A stretch of 57,461 nucleotides of DNA from the NCBI GenBank assembly GCA_022487055.1, contig JAKVJJ010000010.1:1-57461 (forward strand), read 5' to 3'. The stretch's first letter is position 1; the number at the start of each line of letters is the position of its first letter. Below the pieces are notes generated by a model. The model was not told where the DNA came from. It did no database searches and worked only from the letters and a program-made list of their open reading frames with translations. The position numbers were made by a program, and so were the translations under genes. Positions 8,688 to 18,073 of the stretch are shown one piece after another. Origin of the DNA: Oscillospiraceae bacterium. GTDB lineage: Bacteria; Bacillota; Clostridia; Oscillospirales; Acutalibacteraceae.

Positions 8688-8788
8688 ATTGTTTATCTAC
8701 CGGTTTCTGCCTTTTCTACTGTGTGGCGTCCGGGGAATATACTTTAAAAATCAATCACCAAAATCCGGTGAAGGACTGGAGAAGCCCA

Positions 8789-9862
8789 ATGTCACGATTA
8801 AAACGAACCATTAAAAAAAATCTTTTTACGATTATTACACTTTCTATTTCCATGATTATCCTGCTCATTTTTCTGTTTCATGGCAACAGTGTGGAGCAGC
8901 TTCAAACGATTTTTCATAATTTGAATGCAGGATGGATGTTGGCCGCATTCGGCACATTGGGGCTAACTTGGCTGATGGAGGGCCTGACGAACCTGCTGCT
9001 GTGTCGGCATCTTCACCCCGGGTGGACTTACGGCCGAGCTTTTATGATTGGCATGACCGGACTTTTTTACAGTGCCATCACTCCGTTTTCCACCGGCGGC
9101 CAGCCAATGCAGATTTACTATATGTCCAAAATGGGAATGCCGGCGGGGCACAGTGCGGCTGTCATTTCGGCTAAAACAATTACTTACCAGATAACGATGA
9201 TGGTTTTCTCTCTGATTCTGCTTGGCAGTGAGCTGCCTTTCTTCGTTAAAAATGTAAGCAATTTGGCTTTTTTGACTGTTTTCGGAATTATTTCTAACAT
9301 CCTCTTTGTCGTAGCAGTAATCCTGGTTTCGGTAAACGCAGGTTTCATTTACCGAATGTTGCACACTGTACTTCGCTGGCTCGGAAAAATCCACGCTGTG
9401 AAAGAACCAGAAAAAAAATATGAATCTATTGTTGCTCAGCTCGATACTTTTCATGAAGGTTTCAAAACCATGGGAAAAAGTTGGAAACTCTATATTTCCG
9501 TGTGCCTAATCACCGTGCTGCAGATTATCGTCAGCAACTCTGTCACCTATTGCATTTACCGTGCTTTCCACTTAAATCAGGCTTCTTTGTGGATTATGAT
9601 TGCCGCACAGGTCTTTTCCAATATGGTTGCAGCATTTGTTCCGCTGCCGGGCGGTTCCGGTGGCGCGGAGGTTTCGTTCACTGCTTTCTGCCGGGTGTTT
9701 TTCGGCGGACTGCTGACACCGGCGCTGCTGGTGTGGCGGCTGCTCACTTACTATGGATGTATTATTTTCGGGTGTATTTTTGTTTCAGTCGGTTCCCGCA
9801 AATACGTTGGTTCCCCGCCGCCGGAAGATTATACTCTGTCTGATAACTCAAAGGCGGCATAA
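8789..9862 (+). CDS. Lysylphosphatidylglycerol synthase TM-region (UPF0104) family membrane protein, copy 1
   Basis: About 357 residues counted from the ATG at 8789, which follows a GGAG element. An upstream in-frame GTG at 8723 would add 22 residues without a clear ribosome-binding site. The protein has seven to eight hydrophobic helices and the family signature PLPGGSGGAE near residue 285. Relatives form the flippase half of MprF or stand-alone YbhN/AglD-like proteins thought to move lipids or lipid-linked substrates; no synthase domain is attached here. The C-terminus is short and polar. It is followed 23 nt later by a close paralogue, so the two probably make one transcript. Confidence 0.8.
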   Translation: MSRLKRTIKKNLFTIITLSISMIILLIFLFHGNSVEQLQTIFHNLNAGWMLAAFGTLGLTWLMEGLTNLLLCRHLHPGWTYGRAFMIGMTGLFYSAITPFSTGGQPMQIYYMSKMGMPAGHSAAVISAKTITYQITMMVFSLILLGSELPFFVKNVSNLAFLTVFGIISNILFVVAVILVSVNAGFIYRMLHTVLRWLGKIHAVKEPEKKYESIVAQLDTFHEGFKTMGKSWKLYISVCLITVLQIIVSNSVTYCIYRAFHLNQASLWIMIAAQVFSNMVAAFVPLPGGSGGAEVSFTAFCRVFFGGLLTPALLVWRLLTYYGCIIFGCIFVSVGSRKYVGSPPPEDYTLSDNSKAA

Positions 9863-9885
9863 ACCCCAATTTGGTGGTGAAAATT

Positions 9886-11019
9886 ATGTCGGATAAAAAG
9901 CCCTCTAAAAAAATGCAGTATCTGTTCACCGTGATTGTGTTGGCAGTCACCATGATAATTGTACTGGCCTGCTTGCTGCGGGAAAAAAGTCTGCCGGAGC
10001 TGGGCCGCATTTTCACTTCGCTTGACCCATTTTGGATGCTGCTTGCGCTGGGGACACTTTTCGGTGCATGGGGGCTGGAGGGATTGTGCAACTGGTTGCT
10101 CTCCCGCCATTTGTATCCGGAATGGACCTATGGACGCTCCTTTATGGTTGGCATCACCGGCATCTTTTATGCCTGCATCACGCCATGCGGGGCAGCCGGA
10201 CAGCCAATGCAAATTTACTACATGTCTAAAATGGGAATGGAACCCGGCCCGAGTGCCGCCATCATCTCCGCAAAAACGCTGACGCATCAATGCACCATGG
10301 TGGTTTTTTCTTTATTCCTTATCTTGACGGAACTCCCCTTTTTTGTGAAGAATGTTTCCAACCTAACGCTTTTCACGATATTCGGGCTGGTTACCAATGT
10401 CATTTTTATCCTTGCCGTGATTTTGATTTCTGTCAATGCCAAATTGATTCATGCCTTGCTGCGTGGTGTCCTAGCAGTACTTGGAAAGATGCATATTGTA
10501 AAAGATATCCCATCAAGTTATGACTCTATCGTCAGACACTTAAATTCTTTTCAGCGCGGCTTTAAAACGATGGGCAAAAGTTGGAAACTTTATCTTTTGG
10601 TCTGTGCCATAACTGTGGTACAGCTTATCCTCGGCAGCTATGACACCTACTGCATTTATCGTGCCTTTCATCTGTATGGCGCTTCTATGTGGCAGGTGAT
10701 TGCGGCGGAAGTTTTTGCCGGCATGGTGGTTTCTTTCATTCCTCTGCCGGGAAATTCCGGCGGTGCAGAAGCTTCTTTTGAAGCTTTCTGTCACATTTTC
10801 TTCGGCAATATGACCACGCCTGCCATGCTGGTGTGGCGGCTGATTTCCTATTACGGCAGCATCATTTTCGGCGGCATTTTGGTGTTTATCGGTTCCCGGC
10901 GGTATCTGGACAAAACCACAGGGACAGCAGATGTGATTCCACCGGCGGAAGAAATCCCCACTGAACCGTCTGCTCCGCCGCCCACCGCACCTGCGCGTAT
11001 CAAAATGAAACACAAATAA
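9886..11019 (+). CDS. Lysylphosphatidylglycerol synthase TM-region (UPF0104) family membrane protein, copy 2
   Basis: A 377-residue paralogue of the preceding gene, chosen to start at the ATG at 9886 behind GGTGGTG; a TTG five codons earlier is possible. Large blocks are shared with copy 1: the QPMQIYYMSKMGM segment, LPFFVKNVSNL, FKTMGKSWKLY, and TYCIYRAFHL. The PLPGNSGGAE motif replaces the PLPGGSGGAE of copy 1. It has multiple membrane helices and a Pro/Thr-rich C-terminal tail (about 345-377) not seen in copy 1. The duplication looks ancient, because spacing and many residues differ while the order of motifs is kept. The exact substrate is unknown. Confidence 0.8.
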   Translation: MSDKKPSKKMQYLFTVIVLAVTMIIVLACLLREKSLPELGRIFTSLDPFWMLLALGTLFGAWGLEGLCNWLLSRHLYPEWTYGRSFMVGITGIFYACITPCGAAGQPMQIYYMSKMGMEPGPSAAIISAKTLTHQCTMVVFSLFLILTELPFFVKNVSNLTLFTIFGLVTNVIFILAVILISVNAKLIHALLRGVLAVLGKMHIVKDIPSSYDSIVRHLNSFQRGFKTMGKSWKLYLLVCAITVVQLILGSYDTYCIYRAFHLYGASMWQVIAAEVFAGMVVSFIPLPGNSGGAEASFEAFCHIFFGNMTTPAMLVWRLISYYGSIIFGGILVFIGSRRYLDKTTGTADVIPPAEEIPTEPSAPPPTAPARIKMKHK

Positions 11020-11020
11020 A

Positions 11021-11063
11021 AGGAACGGCAGTTCGGGAAAATTCCCGGCTGCTGTTCCTTTTT
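11021..11063 (+). terminator. Strong intrinsic terminator
   Basis: AAGGAACGGCAG and CTGCTGTTCCTT pair, with an inner TCGGGAA/TTCCCGG extension, and are followed by a T run. It closes the two-gene membrane protein unit. Confidence 0.85.
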
Positions 11064-11110
11064 GTTCCTTCGTGTCATTGTCGTGTTTGTATTTTGCTTG
11101 GCCGTACGCT

Positions 11111-12217
11111 TTATTTCAATTCCGAGATGCAGTAAGGACTTGGAATGTCTTCTCCGACTTTTTCCAGTGCGGCATTATAATCTTTCTTTTCTTTTTCAGT
11201 CAGAGCCGTCATTTTTGTCCGCCAGACACCGTTTGCATCGGGTGCCGCAAAAAATGACTTTTCCAGTTCAAAATCTTCTTTATTTAGTTGACGCACTCCC
11301 TCAAGATAATCTTTTGCCACGCTGAGCTGATAGCGCAGTGTTTTGAAAGTGCCATCGTTAAATGTAGCAGTGATGCTGATAATCGTGCCACTCATGTGCT
11401 GGTTGAGCCGGTTCTGCTCAATTTCTTCACAGGCAGGCAAAGTCGGGTCCCAAACCCAAATGGATTTTTGCTCTGTAATTTTCTTCATTTCTTCCGGTGT
11501 ATAGGCCGTGCCATCCGGCTTTTTCCCATATTTCTCCGAATGCAGCGCCAATTCCTCTTTTGCGGTGATAGGTGCAACACAGTGAATGCGGTACTTGCTC
11601 AAGTCCTCGCCCGGTTTTGCGGTAAAGCTACTGAAAGTCTTTTCCGCAGGTAAATATTTATAAGGGTTATTAAAGTTAGCGGTGCTGCCCTCGTCAGGTT
11701 TGCTCTTGGAAATGGAAAACTTGGTATTGCCGCTGATTGTATATTTCAGTTCCTTCAGATTCTGTCCCTGACAGTTCAGATTAAAATTAAAGTCCTCAAT
11801 TACGCGCTGATGGCCGAAATCTGCGATATTTTCGCCGCCCCCAAAATCCATGCCCTTGATACCAACAATATTTTTGGCTGCAACTGCCGGTACGGCGACA
11901 TTTTTGCTGCCTGCGGCATAAGCTGTCAGGCAGAACCAGTTATCATTCTGCACCGCAGCGGAAGCACTGCGTCCAGCTTTGTTGGAAGCCTGAGGGACTC
12001 CGACTGTACTGCCGATAAAAATACCACCGCAGGCAACCGCAAAAGCACAGGCACCTGCCACAGCACCGCGCAGAACTCGGCGGCGACTGTAGGTTTTGGC
12101 AGAGCCGGTCTGCTTTTTCCGTGCCGCTCTCATAATGCGTGTCTGCAGCGCATCGAAGTCCTCATGCTCCAACTCTTTGGTCATGTGTTTCTTATAGGTA
12201 TTGTACAAGTTTTCCAT
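11111..12217 (-). CDS. Membrane-anchored protein, putative anti-sigma factor for the adjacent ECF sigma
   Basis: About 368 residues from the ATG at 12217, which has a GGGGGA site inside the end of the sigma factor gene; the two overlap by 26 nt and are probably translationally coupled. A cytosolic N-terminal segment of about 45 residues, rich in charged residues, is followed by an arginine-rich stop and a single membrane helix (about 48-70). A long extracytoplasmic domain follows that is not recognised. This topology and position are typical of anti-sigma factors that hold an ECF sigma at the membrane until an external signal arrives. No zinc-binding HxxxCxxC motif is seen, so it is not a classical ZAS protein. 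Confidence 0.6.
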   Translation of the reverse strand: MENLYNTYKKHMTKELEHEDFDALQTRIMRAARKKQTGSAKTYSRRRVLRGAVAGACAFAVACGGIFIGSTVGVPQASNKAGRSASAAVQNDNWFCLTAYAAGSKNVAVPAVAAKNIVGIKGMDFGGGENIADFGHQRVIEDFNFNLNCQGQNLKELKYTISGNTKFSISKSKPDEGSTANFNNPYKYLPAEKTFSSFTAKPGEDLSKYRIHCVAPITAKEELALHSEKYGKKPDGTAYTPEEMKKITEQKSIWVWDPTLPACEEIEQNRLNQHMSGTIISITATFNDGTFKTLRYQLSVAKDYLEGVRQLNKEDFELEKSFFAAPDANGVWRTKMTALTEKEKKDYNAALEKVGEDIPSPYCISELK

Positions 12218-12731
12218 CTGTCTGGTCCCCCTTTTCTTCATCTGATGTGTCAGGCTCCGTCAATTCGAGTTTTAATGTTTTGCGTGCGCGGTGCAGCCGT
12301 GAATGCACTGCCGCGCAACTACACTGCAAAATCTCTGAAATTTCTGTGCAGGAATACTTTTCCCCGTAATACAAATGCACCACTGCCCGCAGCTTGGGGG
12401 GCAATGCCTGTATGCTTGCCCAGAGGTCGTCCTCAAAAGGCTCCTGCTCTCCGGCATCCGGCCGTTCTTCCAATGGAACCCGCCTGCGGTTGAATGCCAA
12501 CCGGAAATGGTCATGACAGCGGTTGAGCGTTACCCGCAACAACCATGCTTTCAGGTGCTCGTCATCCCGAAAGACAGTGGTGTCCTCCAGCAGACGAAGA
12601 AACACGTCTTGACAAATGTCCTCCGCATCCGTGCGGCTGTGCATTTGACTGAATGCCAGTGCATAAACGGTTCTGCTGAATTTGTCCATTGCTCTCTGCA
12701 AAAAATCTTCTGAACGCAGTATTTGTTTCAT
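12192..12731 (-). CDS. RNA polymerase ECF-type sigma factor
   Basis: About 179 residues from the ATG at 12731; in-frame codons extend to 12818 but have no ribosome-binding site. Sigma region 2 is visible near residues 10-75 (DAEDICQDVFLRLLED). Region 4 is a helix-turn-helix near 115-160 (LPPKLRAVVHLYYGEKYSCTEI, then SRLHRARKTLK). It should direct polymerase to a small stress-type regulon. The downstream overlapping gene is its likely anti-sigma factor. The start is uncertain because the AGAGG element abuts the chosen ATG. No convincing autoregulatory promoter could be picked out in the divergent region upstream. Confidence 0.88.
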   Translation of the reverse strand: MKQILRSEDFLQRAMDKFSRTVYALAFSQMHSRTDAEDICQDVFLRLLEDTTVFRDDEHLKAWLLRVTLNRCHDHFRLAFNRRRVPLEERPDAGEQEPFEDDLWASIQALPPKLRAVVHLYYGEKYSCTEISEILQCSCAAVHSRLHRARKTLKLELTEPDTSDEEKGDQTDGKLVQYL

Positions 12732-12933
12732 CCTCTCACCAAGTTTCCTTTTCCTGCTTTCAGTTATAACACGTTTCACAACAGCCAAAGTGTGTATGAT
12801 ACCAGTCCTTTTTATCATACTATCGTGTGAACACCGTCCTACTTCTTTTATTTAGCTATTTTCCCAATAGAATTATCTTCCTTATTTTTAGGCAATTTAT
12901 TATTTTATTTCTGTAAAATTACGGATTATAATC

Positions 12934-12962
12934 TTGTTTCTATGGACACGCCATGCTAGAAT
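12934..12962 (+). promoter_or_regulatory. Promoter of the secreted nucleotidase gene
   Basis: TTGTTT (12934-12939) and TAGAAT (12957-12962) are separated by 17 nt and lie about 45 nt upstream of the ATG at 13007. Confidence 0.55.
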
Positions 12963-13006
12963 AATGCTGTACGCAAGCAATCTGTATCTGTGGAAGGAGA
13001 TATGAA

Positions 13007-15253
13007 ATGAAAAAAATTGAAGGACGGCTTCCGGCCGCGGCACTGTCAGCGCTGCTTTCCTGTGCGCTGATTTTTTCCACTGTTCCGCTGGCGGCAGTTC
13101 CGGCTGTGGCAGCAGATGACGGCAGCACCGTCACTATCTACCACACAAACGACATCCATGGCAACTTCGGCAGTGCTTACAATGCCGATGGTTCCCTGAA
13201 ATCCATCGGCATGGATGTACTGGCCGCCGCAAAGGAGAACACACCAAATTCTCTTTTGGTTGACTCCGGCGATGTCAGTCAAGGTAAGTTTATCACCGCA
13301 CAGACAAAGGGCAGCTTCGCCTTTACCCTGATGAATGCCGCAAACTATGATGTAATGTGTCTGGGCAATCATGAGTTCGATTACGGCACCACACAGCTCC
13401 TTTCCAATGTAAAAAGTGCCAAGTTCCCGGTACTGGCTGCCAATGTGCAAAAAAGCGGCGTCCCGCTGCTGAAAGATGTTCAGTCCGGTATTGACGGCTA
13501 TGATAATAATGGTGAATCTGTTATTAAAACAGTCGCCGGCAAGAAAATTGGCTTCTTTGGCATTACCACTACAGAAACTGCATACAAAACGAATCCGAAA
13601 AATACAAACGGTGTTACTTTTGAAAATGAAACCAAGTCTGCACAAACGCAGGCGGATTCTTTGAAAGCAAAGGGCGCTGATGTGGTTGTCGGCATCCTGC
13701 ACGTTGGTGTGGATTCCTCCAGCAATCCGACCAGTGAAATGGTTGCAGAAAACACTTCCGGCATTGATGCCATTTTAGATGGACACAGCCACACGCTTTA
13801 TAACAAAGAAATCAAAAATAAAGCCGGCAAGGATGTCTGCATTGACCAAACCGGCAGCAGTGCCGCAAATGTCGGTGTGCTGAAAATCAACTTTGCATCC
13901 GGTTCTCCGGTTATCACTTCCGAAAATGACACACCGGCTGATTTTGGTAAGACTTTCAAAGCCGATGAAAAAGTGACTGCCATTTTCGATGCAAAAAATG
14001 CTGAGTTGAAGCCAATGCAGCAGGCAGTCATCGGCCGCACTCAGAATGCCCTCTACGGCGGAACTTATGAAAGCAAGAGTGTCTGCCGCGCAGATGAAAC
14101 CAACCTTGGCAGTTTGATTTCGGATGCAATGGTGGAAAAAGCATCCGAACTGGTCAAAGACCGCAAAGAATATATCAGCACGCCGATTGTTGCCCTTGAA
14201 AACGGCGGTGGCGTGCGTAAAACCATCCCGGCCGGCAACATCACGATTGCTGATGTCAATGATGTGCTGCCTTTTGGCAATACTATTTCCGTAAAGGAAG
14301 TTACACCGGCTATTCTGTATAAGACACTGGAAGTAGGCTGCAGCGGCACTTATAAGGATGGTCAACTCTCCGCTGTCGGCGGCTTCCCGCAGGTCGGCGG
14401 TATGCGTTTTGAGTTTGACGTTTCCAAGCCTGCCTATGTGCAGGGCAAAGTGGAAGGCAACCGTATTTCCAAAATTGTGCTGCTGGACAAAAACGGTAAA
14501 GACAGCAAAGTCCTGAGTCGTACGGACACAAAGACAAAGATTCTGCTCGCTTCCAATGACTTCACGATTGCCGGCGGTGACGGGTATACCATGCTGTCCG
14601 GTCTGAAAGGTGTTGCTGAGAGTGATGGCTTGGATGTCGTTACACAGAATTTCATTACAGCGCTGACCACAAGAGGCAAGGGCAGCTTCCGCTATGATAC
14701 CCATAACCGCTGCGTGATTCTGAACAGTGGCGCTCCAGTGTCCGAATATACCGGCAGCTTCATTGTCAAGCAAAACGATAAGCCGCTGGCAGCCACAAAG
14801 GTACTGGTTTCGATTGACGGCGCTCCCAAAACAGCGCTGAAAACCAATGGTGCCGGCAGTCTTGCCATTGATTTACTCAAAGCAGGCGGTCATGCCATTG
14901 AAGTTTACACAGCTTCCGGCACAAAGATTATGGATGAGTTCACCAATAATCTGCTTGGCCTCAATTCTGTTGTAAGCACAAAGCCTTTTACCTGCGACAC
15001 CACCGCTGCAGTCAAGACAAAAATTGGCCATACTTATTATGCAATGGTCACGGTTCCTACAAACTATACCGTAAATTACACCAGCGGCAATGGCAAAGTT
15101 CTTGCTACTTTGGCGCGGAAACCGATGAAAAACGCTGCAAATGACACTGTCAGCTATTTATTCGGTTACAAAGCTGTCAAGCAGGGCAAAGCTGGCCTGT
15201 ATGTCACAATCAACGGCAAAGTCTATAAACTGTACGAAAGCACTGCTGCTTAA
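13007..15253 (+). CDS. Secreted 5'-nucleotidase / 2',3'-cyclic nucleotide phosphodiesterase family protein
   Basis: A 748-residue protein with an N-terminal signal peptide (positively charged start, hydrophobic core, Ala-rich cleavage region near residue 35). The metallophosphoesterase domain (about 40-290) shows HTNDIHGNF, DSGDVSQG, LGNHEFDYG and DGHSHT, which hold the two metal ions. The 5'-nucleotidase C-terminal domain (about 340-560) shows NLGSLISDAM and ENGGGVR, the substrate site. The last 190 residues are an unassigned extracellular extension. Related enzymes strip phosphate from external nucleotides for purine and phosphate salvage. It has a good GGAGATAT site, its own promoter and its own terminator, and is transcribed away from the ECF sigma gene. 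Confidence 0.9.
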   Translation: MKKIEGRLPAAALSALLSCALIFSTVPLAAVPAVAADDGSTVTIYHTNDIHGNFGSAYNADGSLKSIGMDVLAAAKENTPNSLLVDSGDVSQGKFITAQTKGSFAFTLMNAANYDVMCLGNHEFDYGTTQLLSNVKSAKFPVLAANVQKSGVPLLKDVQSGIDGYDNNGESVIKTVAGKKIGFFGITTTETAYKTNPKNTNGVTFENETKSAQTQADSLKAKGADVVVGILHVGVDSSSNPTSEMVAENTSGIDAILDGHSHTLYNKEIKNKAGKDVCIDQTGSSAANVGVLKINFASGSPVITSENDTPADFGKTFKADEKVTAIFDAKNAELKPMQQAVIGRTQNALYGGTYESKSVCRADETNLGSLISDAMVEKASELVKDRKEYISTPIVALENGGGVRKTIPAGNITIADVNDVLPFGNTISVKEVTPAILYKTLEVGCSGTYKDGQLSAVGGFPQVGGMRFEFDVSKPAYVQGKVEGNRISKIVLLDKNGKDSKVLSRTDTKTKILLASNDFTIAGGDGYTMLSGLKGVAESDGLDVVTQNFITALTTRGKGSFRYDTHNRCVILNSGAPVSEYTGSFIVKQNDKPLAATKVLVSIDGAPKTALKTNGAGSLAIDLLKAGGHAIEVYTASGTKIMDEFTNNLLGLNSVVSTKPFTCDTTAAVKTKIGHTYYAMVTVPTNYTVNYTSGNGKVLATLARKPMKNAANDTVSYLFGYKAVKQGKAGLYVTINGKVYKLYESTAA

Positions 15254-15274
15254 AATAAATTTCGCTCTTATTTG

Positions 15275-15323
15275 AAGAAGCTTCTGTTCCCCAATATGCA
15301 GGGAAGCAGAAGCTTCTTTTTTT
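15275..15323 (+). terminator. Intrinsic terminator after the nucleotidase gene
   Basis: AGAAGCTTCTG and CAGAAGCTTCT, with inner TTCCC/GGGAA pairing, are followed by seven T residues. Confidence 0.85.
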
Positions 15324-15585
15324 ATGTATTCAAATGTTTTATGTGCTCCTGATACTGTTCTTCCAGCCAGTTTAGCGCTTTGTCGCAGCCATCACTGTCC
15401 TTTGAAAAGTCCTTTTCGGCTACCGGTTTGCTCTTTGCCAAACACATTTTTCCATACCAAACCGTAGCATGAATCATATCTCCGCCTGCGTCTATCCGAT
15501 AATTGAATAGGAACAGGCTGCCGGTATAGAAATTGTTGTTTTCTATAAAGTAATCTGATTTCGGTATGCCAAAGCGATTCTCCAT
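15322..15585 (-). CDS. Small hypothetical protein (87 residues)
   Basis: The start at 15585 is chosen because GGGGGTG lies 9 nt upstream. A TATAAT element (15622-15627, minus strand) about 35 nt upstream would place longer starts inside the promoter. The predicted protein is soluble and slightly acidic, with four Tyr and three Trp, ending in a helical segment (NWLEEQYQEHIKHL). No family is recognised. It is convergent with the nucleotidase gene. Confidence 0.55.
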   Translation of the reverse strand: MENRFGIPKSDYFIENNNFYTGSLFLFNYRIDAGGDMIHATVWYGKMCLAKSKPVAEKDFSKDSDGCDKALNWLEEQYQEHIKHLNT

Positions 15586-15728
15586 TTTTCCGCACCCCCA
15601 CAGCAGTTTATCCATTAATTTATTATAGCATGGGCGCGCCAGATACACCAGAGTCTGCCGGTTTTCTTTCCGCACAGTCTGCAAGTATTCCACAGAAACT
15701 GCATACAATGGGCACGGAGGTGTTCCAC

Positions 15729-15902
15729 ATGGAAACAAAAGTTTACCACTGCACAAATCCTAAAGAAAATCCTTTGCCTGAATGGATGCATCAGACAGCT
15801 TCGCCATCGGCTGCAAATCAAAGCAGCCCCAAACCAGACCCGGTTACACAGTTCAAAAGTGATCCGGATGCCTTTTTCCCGGACTTTATAAACAACGGCT
15901 AA
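15729..15902 (+). CDS. Small hypothetical protein (57 residues)
   Basis: A short frame with a strong GGAGGTG site 8 nt before the ATG at 15729. The product is Pro/Ser/Gln-rich in the middle (SPKPDP), with an aromatic C-terminal end (FFPDFINNG) and one Cys; it looks largely disordered. It runs towards the ribosomal cluster and shares a bidirectional terminator with rplQ. No function is recognised, and the gene itself is supported mainly by its ribosome-binding site. Confidence 0.45.
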   Translation: METKVYHCTNPKENPLPEWMHQTASPSAANQSSPKPDPVTQFKSDPDAFFPDFINNG

Positions 15903-15914
15903 GCAAAGAGCAGC

Positions 15915-15963
15915 AAAAAAGCAGGCCTGTCGTATTCTTTCAAATACGACGGCCTGCTTTTAC
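15915..15963. terminator. Bidirectional terminator between the small gene and rplQ
   Basis: GCAGGCCTGTCGTATT pairs with AATACGACGGCCTGC (one bulge) around CTTTC. There are A residues on the left side and T residues on the right, so it can end transcription in both directions, including the ribosomal cluster on the minus strand. Confidence 0.88.
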
Positions 15964-15978
15964 TTTACAATCGGCAGA

Positions 15979-16395
15979 TTATGCTTTTTCTTCAGCTGGC
16001 TTTTTGTTAGCCTTTGCTGCCGGTTTAGTTTCCTGTGCCTGAGCCGGTTTCACATCAATCAGCTCAATAATTGCCATCTCGGCTGCATCGCCACGGCGCG
16101 GCCCGATTTTTGTAATACGGGTGTATCCGCTGCCGCGCTCTTTGCAGAGCGGAGCAATTTCAGTAAACAGTTTGTTCGTAACAGCTTCCTTTGTAACAAA
16201 AGCCATTACAAGGCGGCGGTTATGCAACGTATCTTCCTTGGCAATCGTAATCATCTTCTCGGCCATGGAGCGAACCTCCTTGGCGCGGGTGACGGTCGTT
16301 TCGATCTTGCCGTTCTCTAAGAGAAAGGTTACCATTGCACGCAGCATAGCGGTGCGGCTGTCTGTCGCTCTGCCGAGCTTTCTGGTTCCTGGCAT
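15979..16395 (-). CDS. rplQ: 50S ribosomal protein L17
   Basis: The 138-residue L17 is the last gene of the alpha segment. The N-terminal MPGTRKLGR pattern and the [17 protein letters not shown] block are typical, followed by the [23 protein letters not shown] core strand. A Lys/Ala-rich tail of about 20 residues extends past the usual bacterial end and is probably disordered. AAAGGAG precedes the ATG. It assembles into the large subunit near the exit side. It starts 34 nt after rpoA and ends before the bidirectional hairpin. Confidence 0.98.
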   Translation of the reverse strand: MPGTRKLGRATDSRTAMLRAMVTFLLENGKIETTVTRAKEVRSMAEKMITIAKEDTLHNRRLVMAFVTKEAVTNKLFTEIAPLCKERGSGYTRITKIGPRRGDAAEMAIIELIDVKPAQAQETKPAAKANKKPAEEKA

Positions 16396-16429
16396 CGAAT
16401 GTCACTCCTTTAACCTATGGGATTAGGGA

Positions 16430-17383
16430 TTATTCATCTTCCTTGCGCAGATTGTATCCAAGTGAAGCCATTTTCCAAATGACTTCCTCCAACGATTTAC
16501 GTCCAAGGTTGCGCACCTTCATCATGTCCTCCTCGGACTTATTGACAAGGTCACCCACCGTGTTGATACCTGCGCGCTTCAGGCAGTTAAAGGAACGCAC
16601 GGACAGGTCAAGTTCCTCAATGGTCATTTCCAGAACCTTTTCCTTGTCCTGATCGTCCTTCTCCACCATAATCTCTGCATTGCTGCCTTTATCAGACAGA
16701 TTCACGAAGAGGTTGAGGTGCTCGGTGAGGAATTTGGCCGCCAAGGACACAGCCTCCTGGGCAGTGATAACACCATTGGTCCAAACCTCAAGAGTCAGCT
16801 TGTCGTAATCGATGCGCTGACCAACACGGGCACTCTCCACATTAAAGTTTACACGGTACACTGGGGTGTAGATCGAATCAACGGGAATTACACCAATCAC
16901 ATTGGCACTCATGTTCTGCTTGTTGCGGTCAGAGGGAACATATCCGCGTCCCTTGTCCAGCGTGATTTCCATATACAACTTTGCGCCTTCGCTTAAAGTT
17001 GCAATGTGCAGGTCAGGATTTAAAATCTCGACCTCGCTGTCACACTTGATGGAATCCGCAGTAACCTCACAGGGACCTTCTGCACAAATTTCAACAGTTT
17101 TGGGGCCGTCGCAGTGCAGCTTCGCCGTAAGGTTCTTGATGTTCAGAACAATTTCCGTAACGTCTTCTTTCACACCAGGCACGGTGGAAAATTCATGCAC
17201 CACACCATCGATTTTAATGGAAGTGGGCGCCACGCCCGGCAGAGAGGAGAGCAGCACACGCCGCAGGCTGTTACCTAGGGTGGTACCGAAGCCGCGCTCC
17301 AGCGGAGCAACAACAAATTTGCCGTAGTTGCCGTCATCAGATACGTCTGCAGTTTCAATTTTGGGCTTTTCTATTTCGATCAT
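16430..17383 (-). CDS. rpoA: DNA-directed RNA polymerase alpha subunit
   Basis: A 317-residue alpha subunit. The N-terminal domain (about 1-230) that dimerises and docks beta and beta' is marked by [20 protein letters not shown] near 33. A short linker leads to the C-terminal DNA- and activator-binding domain (about 255-315; [17 protein letters not shown] and [10 protein letters not shown]). The length is normal. AAGGAGG precedes the ATG. Its position between rpsD and rplQ is the standard one, coupling polymerase production to ribosome production. Confidence 0.99.
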   Translation of the reverse strand: MIEIEKPKIETADVSDDGNYGKFVVAPLERGFGTTLGNSLRRVLLSSLPGVAPTSIKIDGVVHEFSTVPGVKEDVTEIVLNIKNLTAKLHCDGPKTVEICAEGPCEVTADSIKCDSEVEILNPDLHIATLSEGAKLYMEITLDKGRGYVPSDRNKQNMSANVIGVIPVDSIYTPVYRVNFNVESARVGQRIDYDKLTLEVWTNGVITAQEAVSLAAKFLTEHLNLFVNLSDKGSNAEIMVEKDDQDKEKVLEMTIEELDLSVRSFNCLKRAGINTVGDLVNKSEEDMMKVRNLGRKSLEEVIWKMASLGYNLRKEDE

Positions 17384-17449
17384 TAAGCAACCTCCTTAGA
17401 CATATAGCGGAAAAATTTCTGCCACGATGTGTCATGTGCCTGTGGGGCA

Positions 17450-18043
17450 TTACTTGGAGTACAACTCAACGATAAGCGTTTCATTGATGTCATAATCAAT
17501 GTCGCTTCTTTCAGGCATGGCAATGACCTTGCCTTCAACCTTTTCATGGTTGATTTCCAGCCATTTCGGAACAATTGTAGCGGCATTCTTCTCCAGAATA
17601 TCTTTAACGTGTTGAGAAGAGCGGCTCTTTTCCGCGATGGAAATGACATCGCCCTCATGCAACAGGATGGAGCAGATGTCTGCCTTTTTGCCATTCAGTG
17701 TAATATGGCCGTGGGTAACCATCTGACGTGCCTCGCGACGGGTGTTGGCAAAGCCAAGACGGTAAACGCAGTTGTCCAGGCGGCACTCCAACAGACGCAG
17801 CAGGTTTTCACCTGTAACACCGGTCTTCTTGGTTGCCATCTCATAGTAATGGCGGAACTGCCGCTCCTGCACACCATAGATGAACTTCGCTTTCTGTTTT
17901 TCGTTCACCTGCATGGCATATTCACTCTGCTTGCGGCGGCCCTTCTTCGGGTTGCGGATTGTATTTTTGCTGATACCCATCACGGCCGGGCTGATGCCCA
18001 AAGTCTTGCACCGCTTCAGGATAGGCTGCATATTTCTAGCCAT
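17450..18043 (-). CDS. rpsD: 30S ribosomal protein S4
   Basis: The 197-residue S4 binds 16S rRNA early in assembly and often represses its own operon. It ends in the typical LIVELYSK and contains the S4 RNA-binding domain around residues 88-150 (CRLDNCVYRLGFANTRREARQMV). The N-terminus lacks the four-Cys zinc site of the C+ form, so this is the zinc-free form. The gene lies 30 nt after rpsK, with an AAAGGAGG site. Confidence 0.98.
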   Translation of the reverse strand: MARNMQPILKRCKTLGISPAVMGISKNTIRNPKKGRRKQSEYAMQVNEKQKAKFIYGVQERQFRHYYEMATKKTGVTGENLLRLLECRLDNCVYRLGFANTRREARQMVTHGHITLNGKKADICSILLHEGDVISIAEKSRSSQHVKDILEKNAATIVPKWLEINHEKVEGKVIAMPERSDIDYDINETLIVELYSK

Positions 18044-18073
18044 TTGTCGTATTCCTCCTTTGCGAATTCCTAT

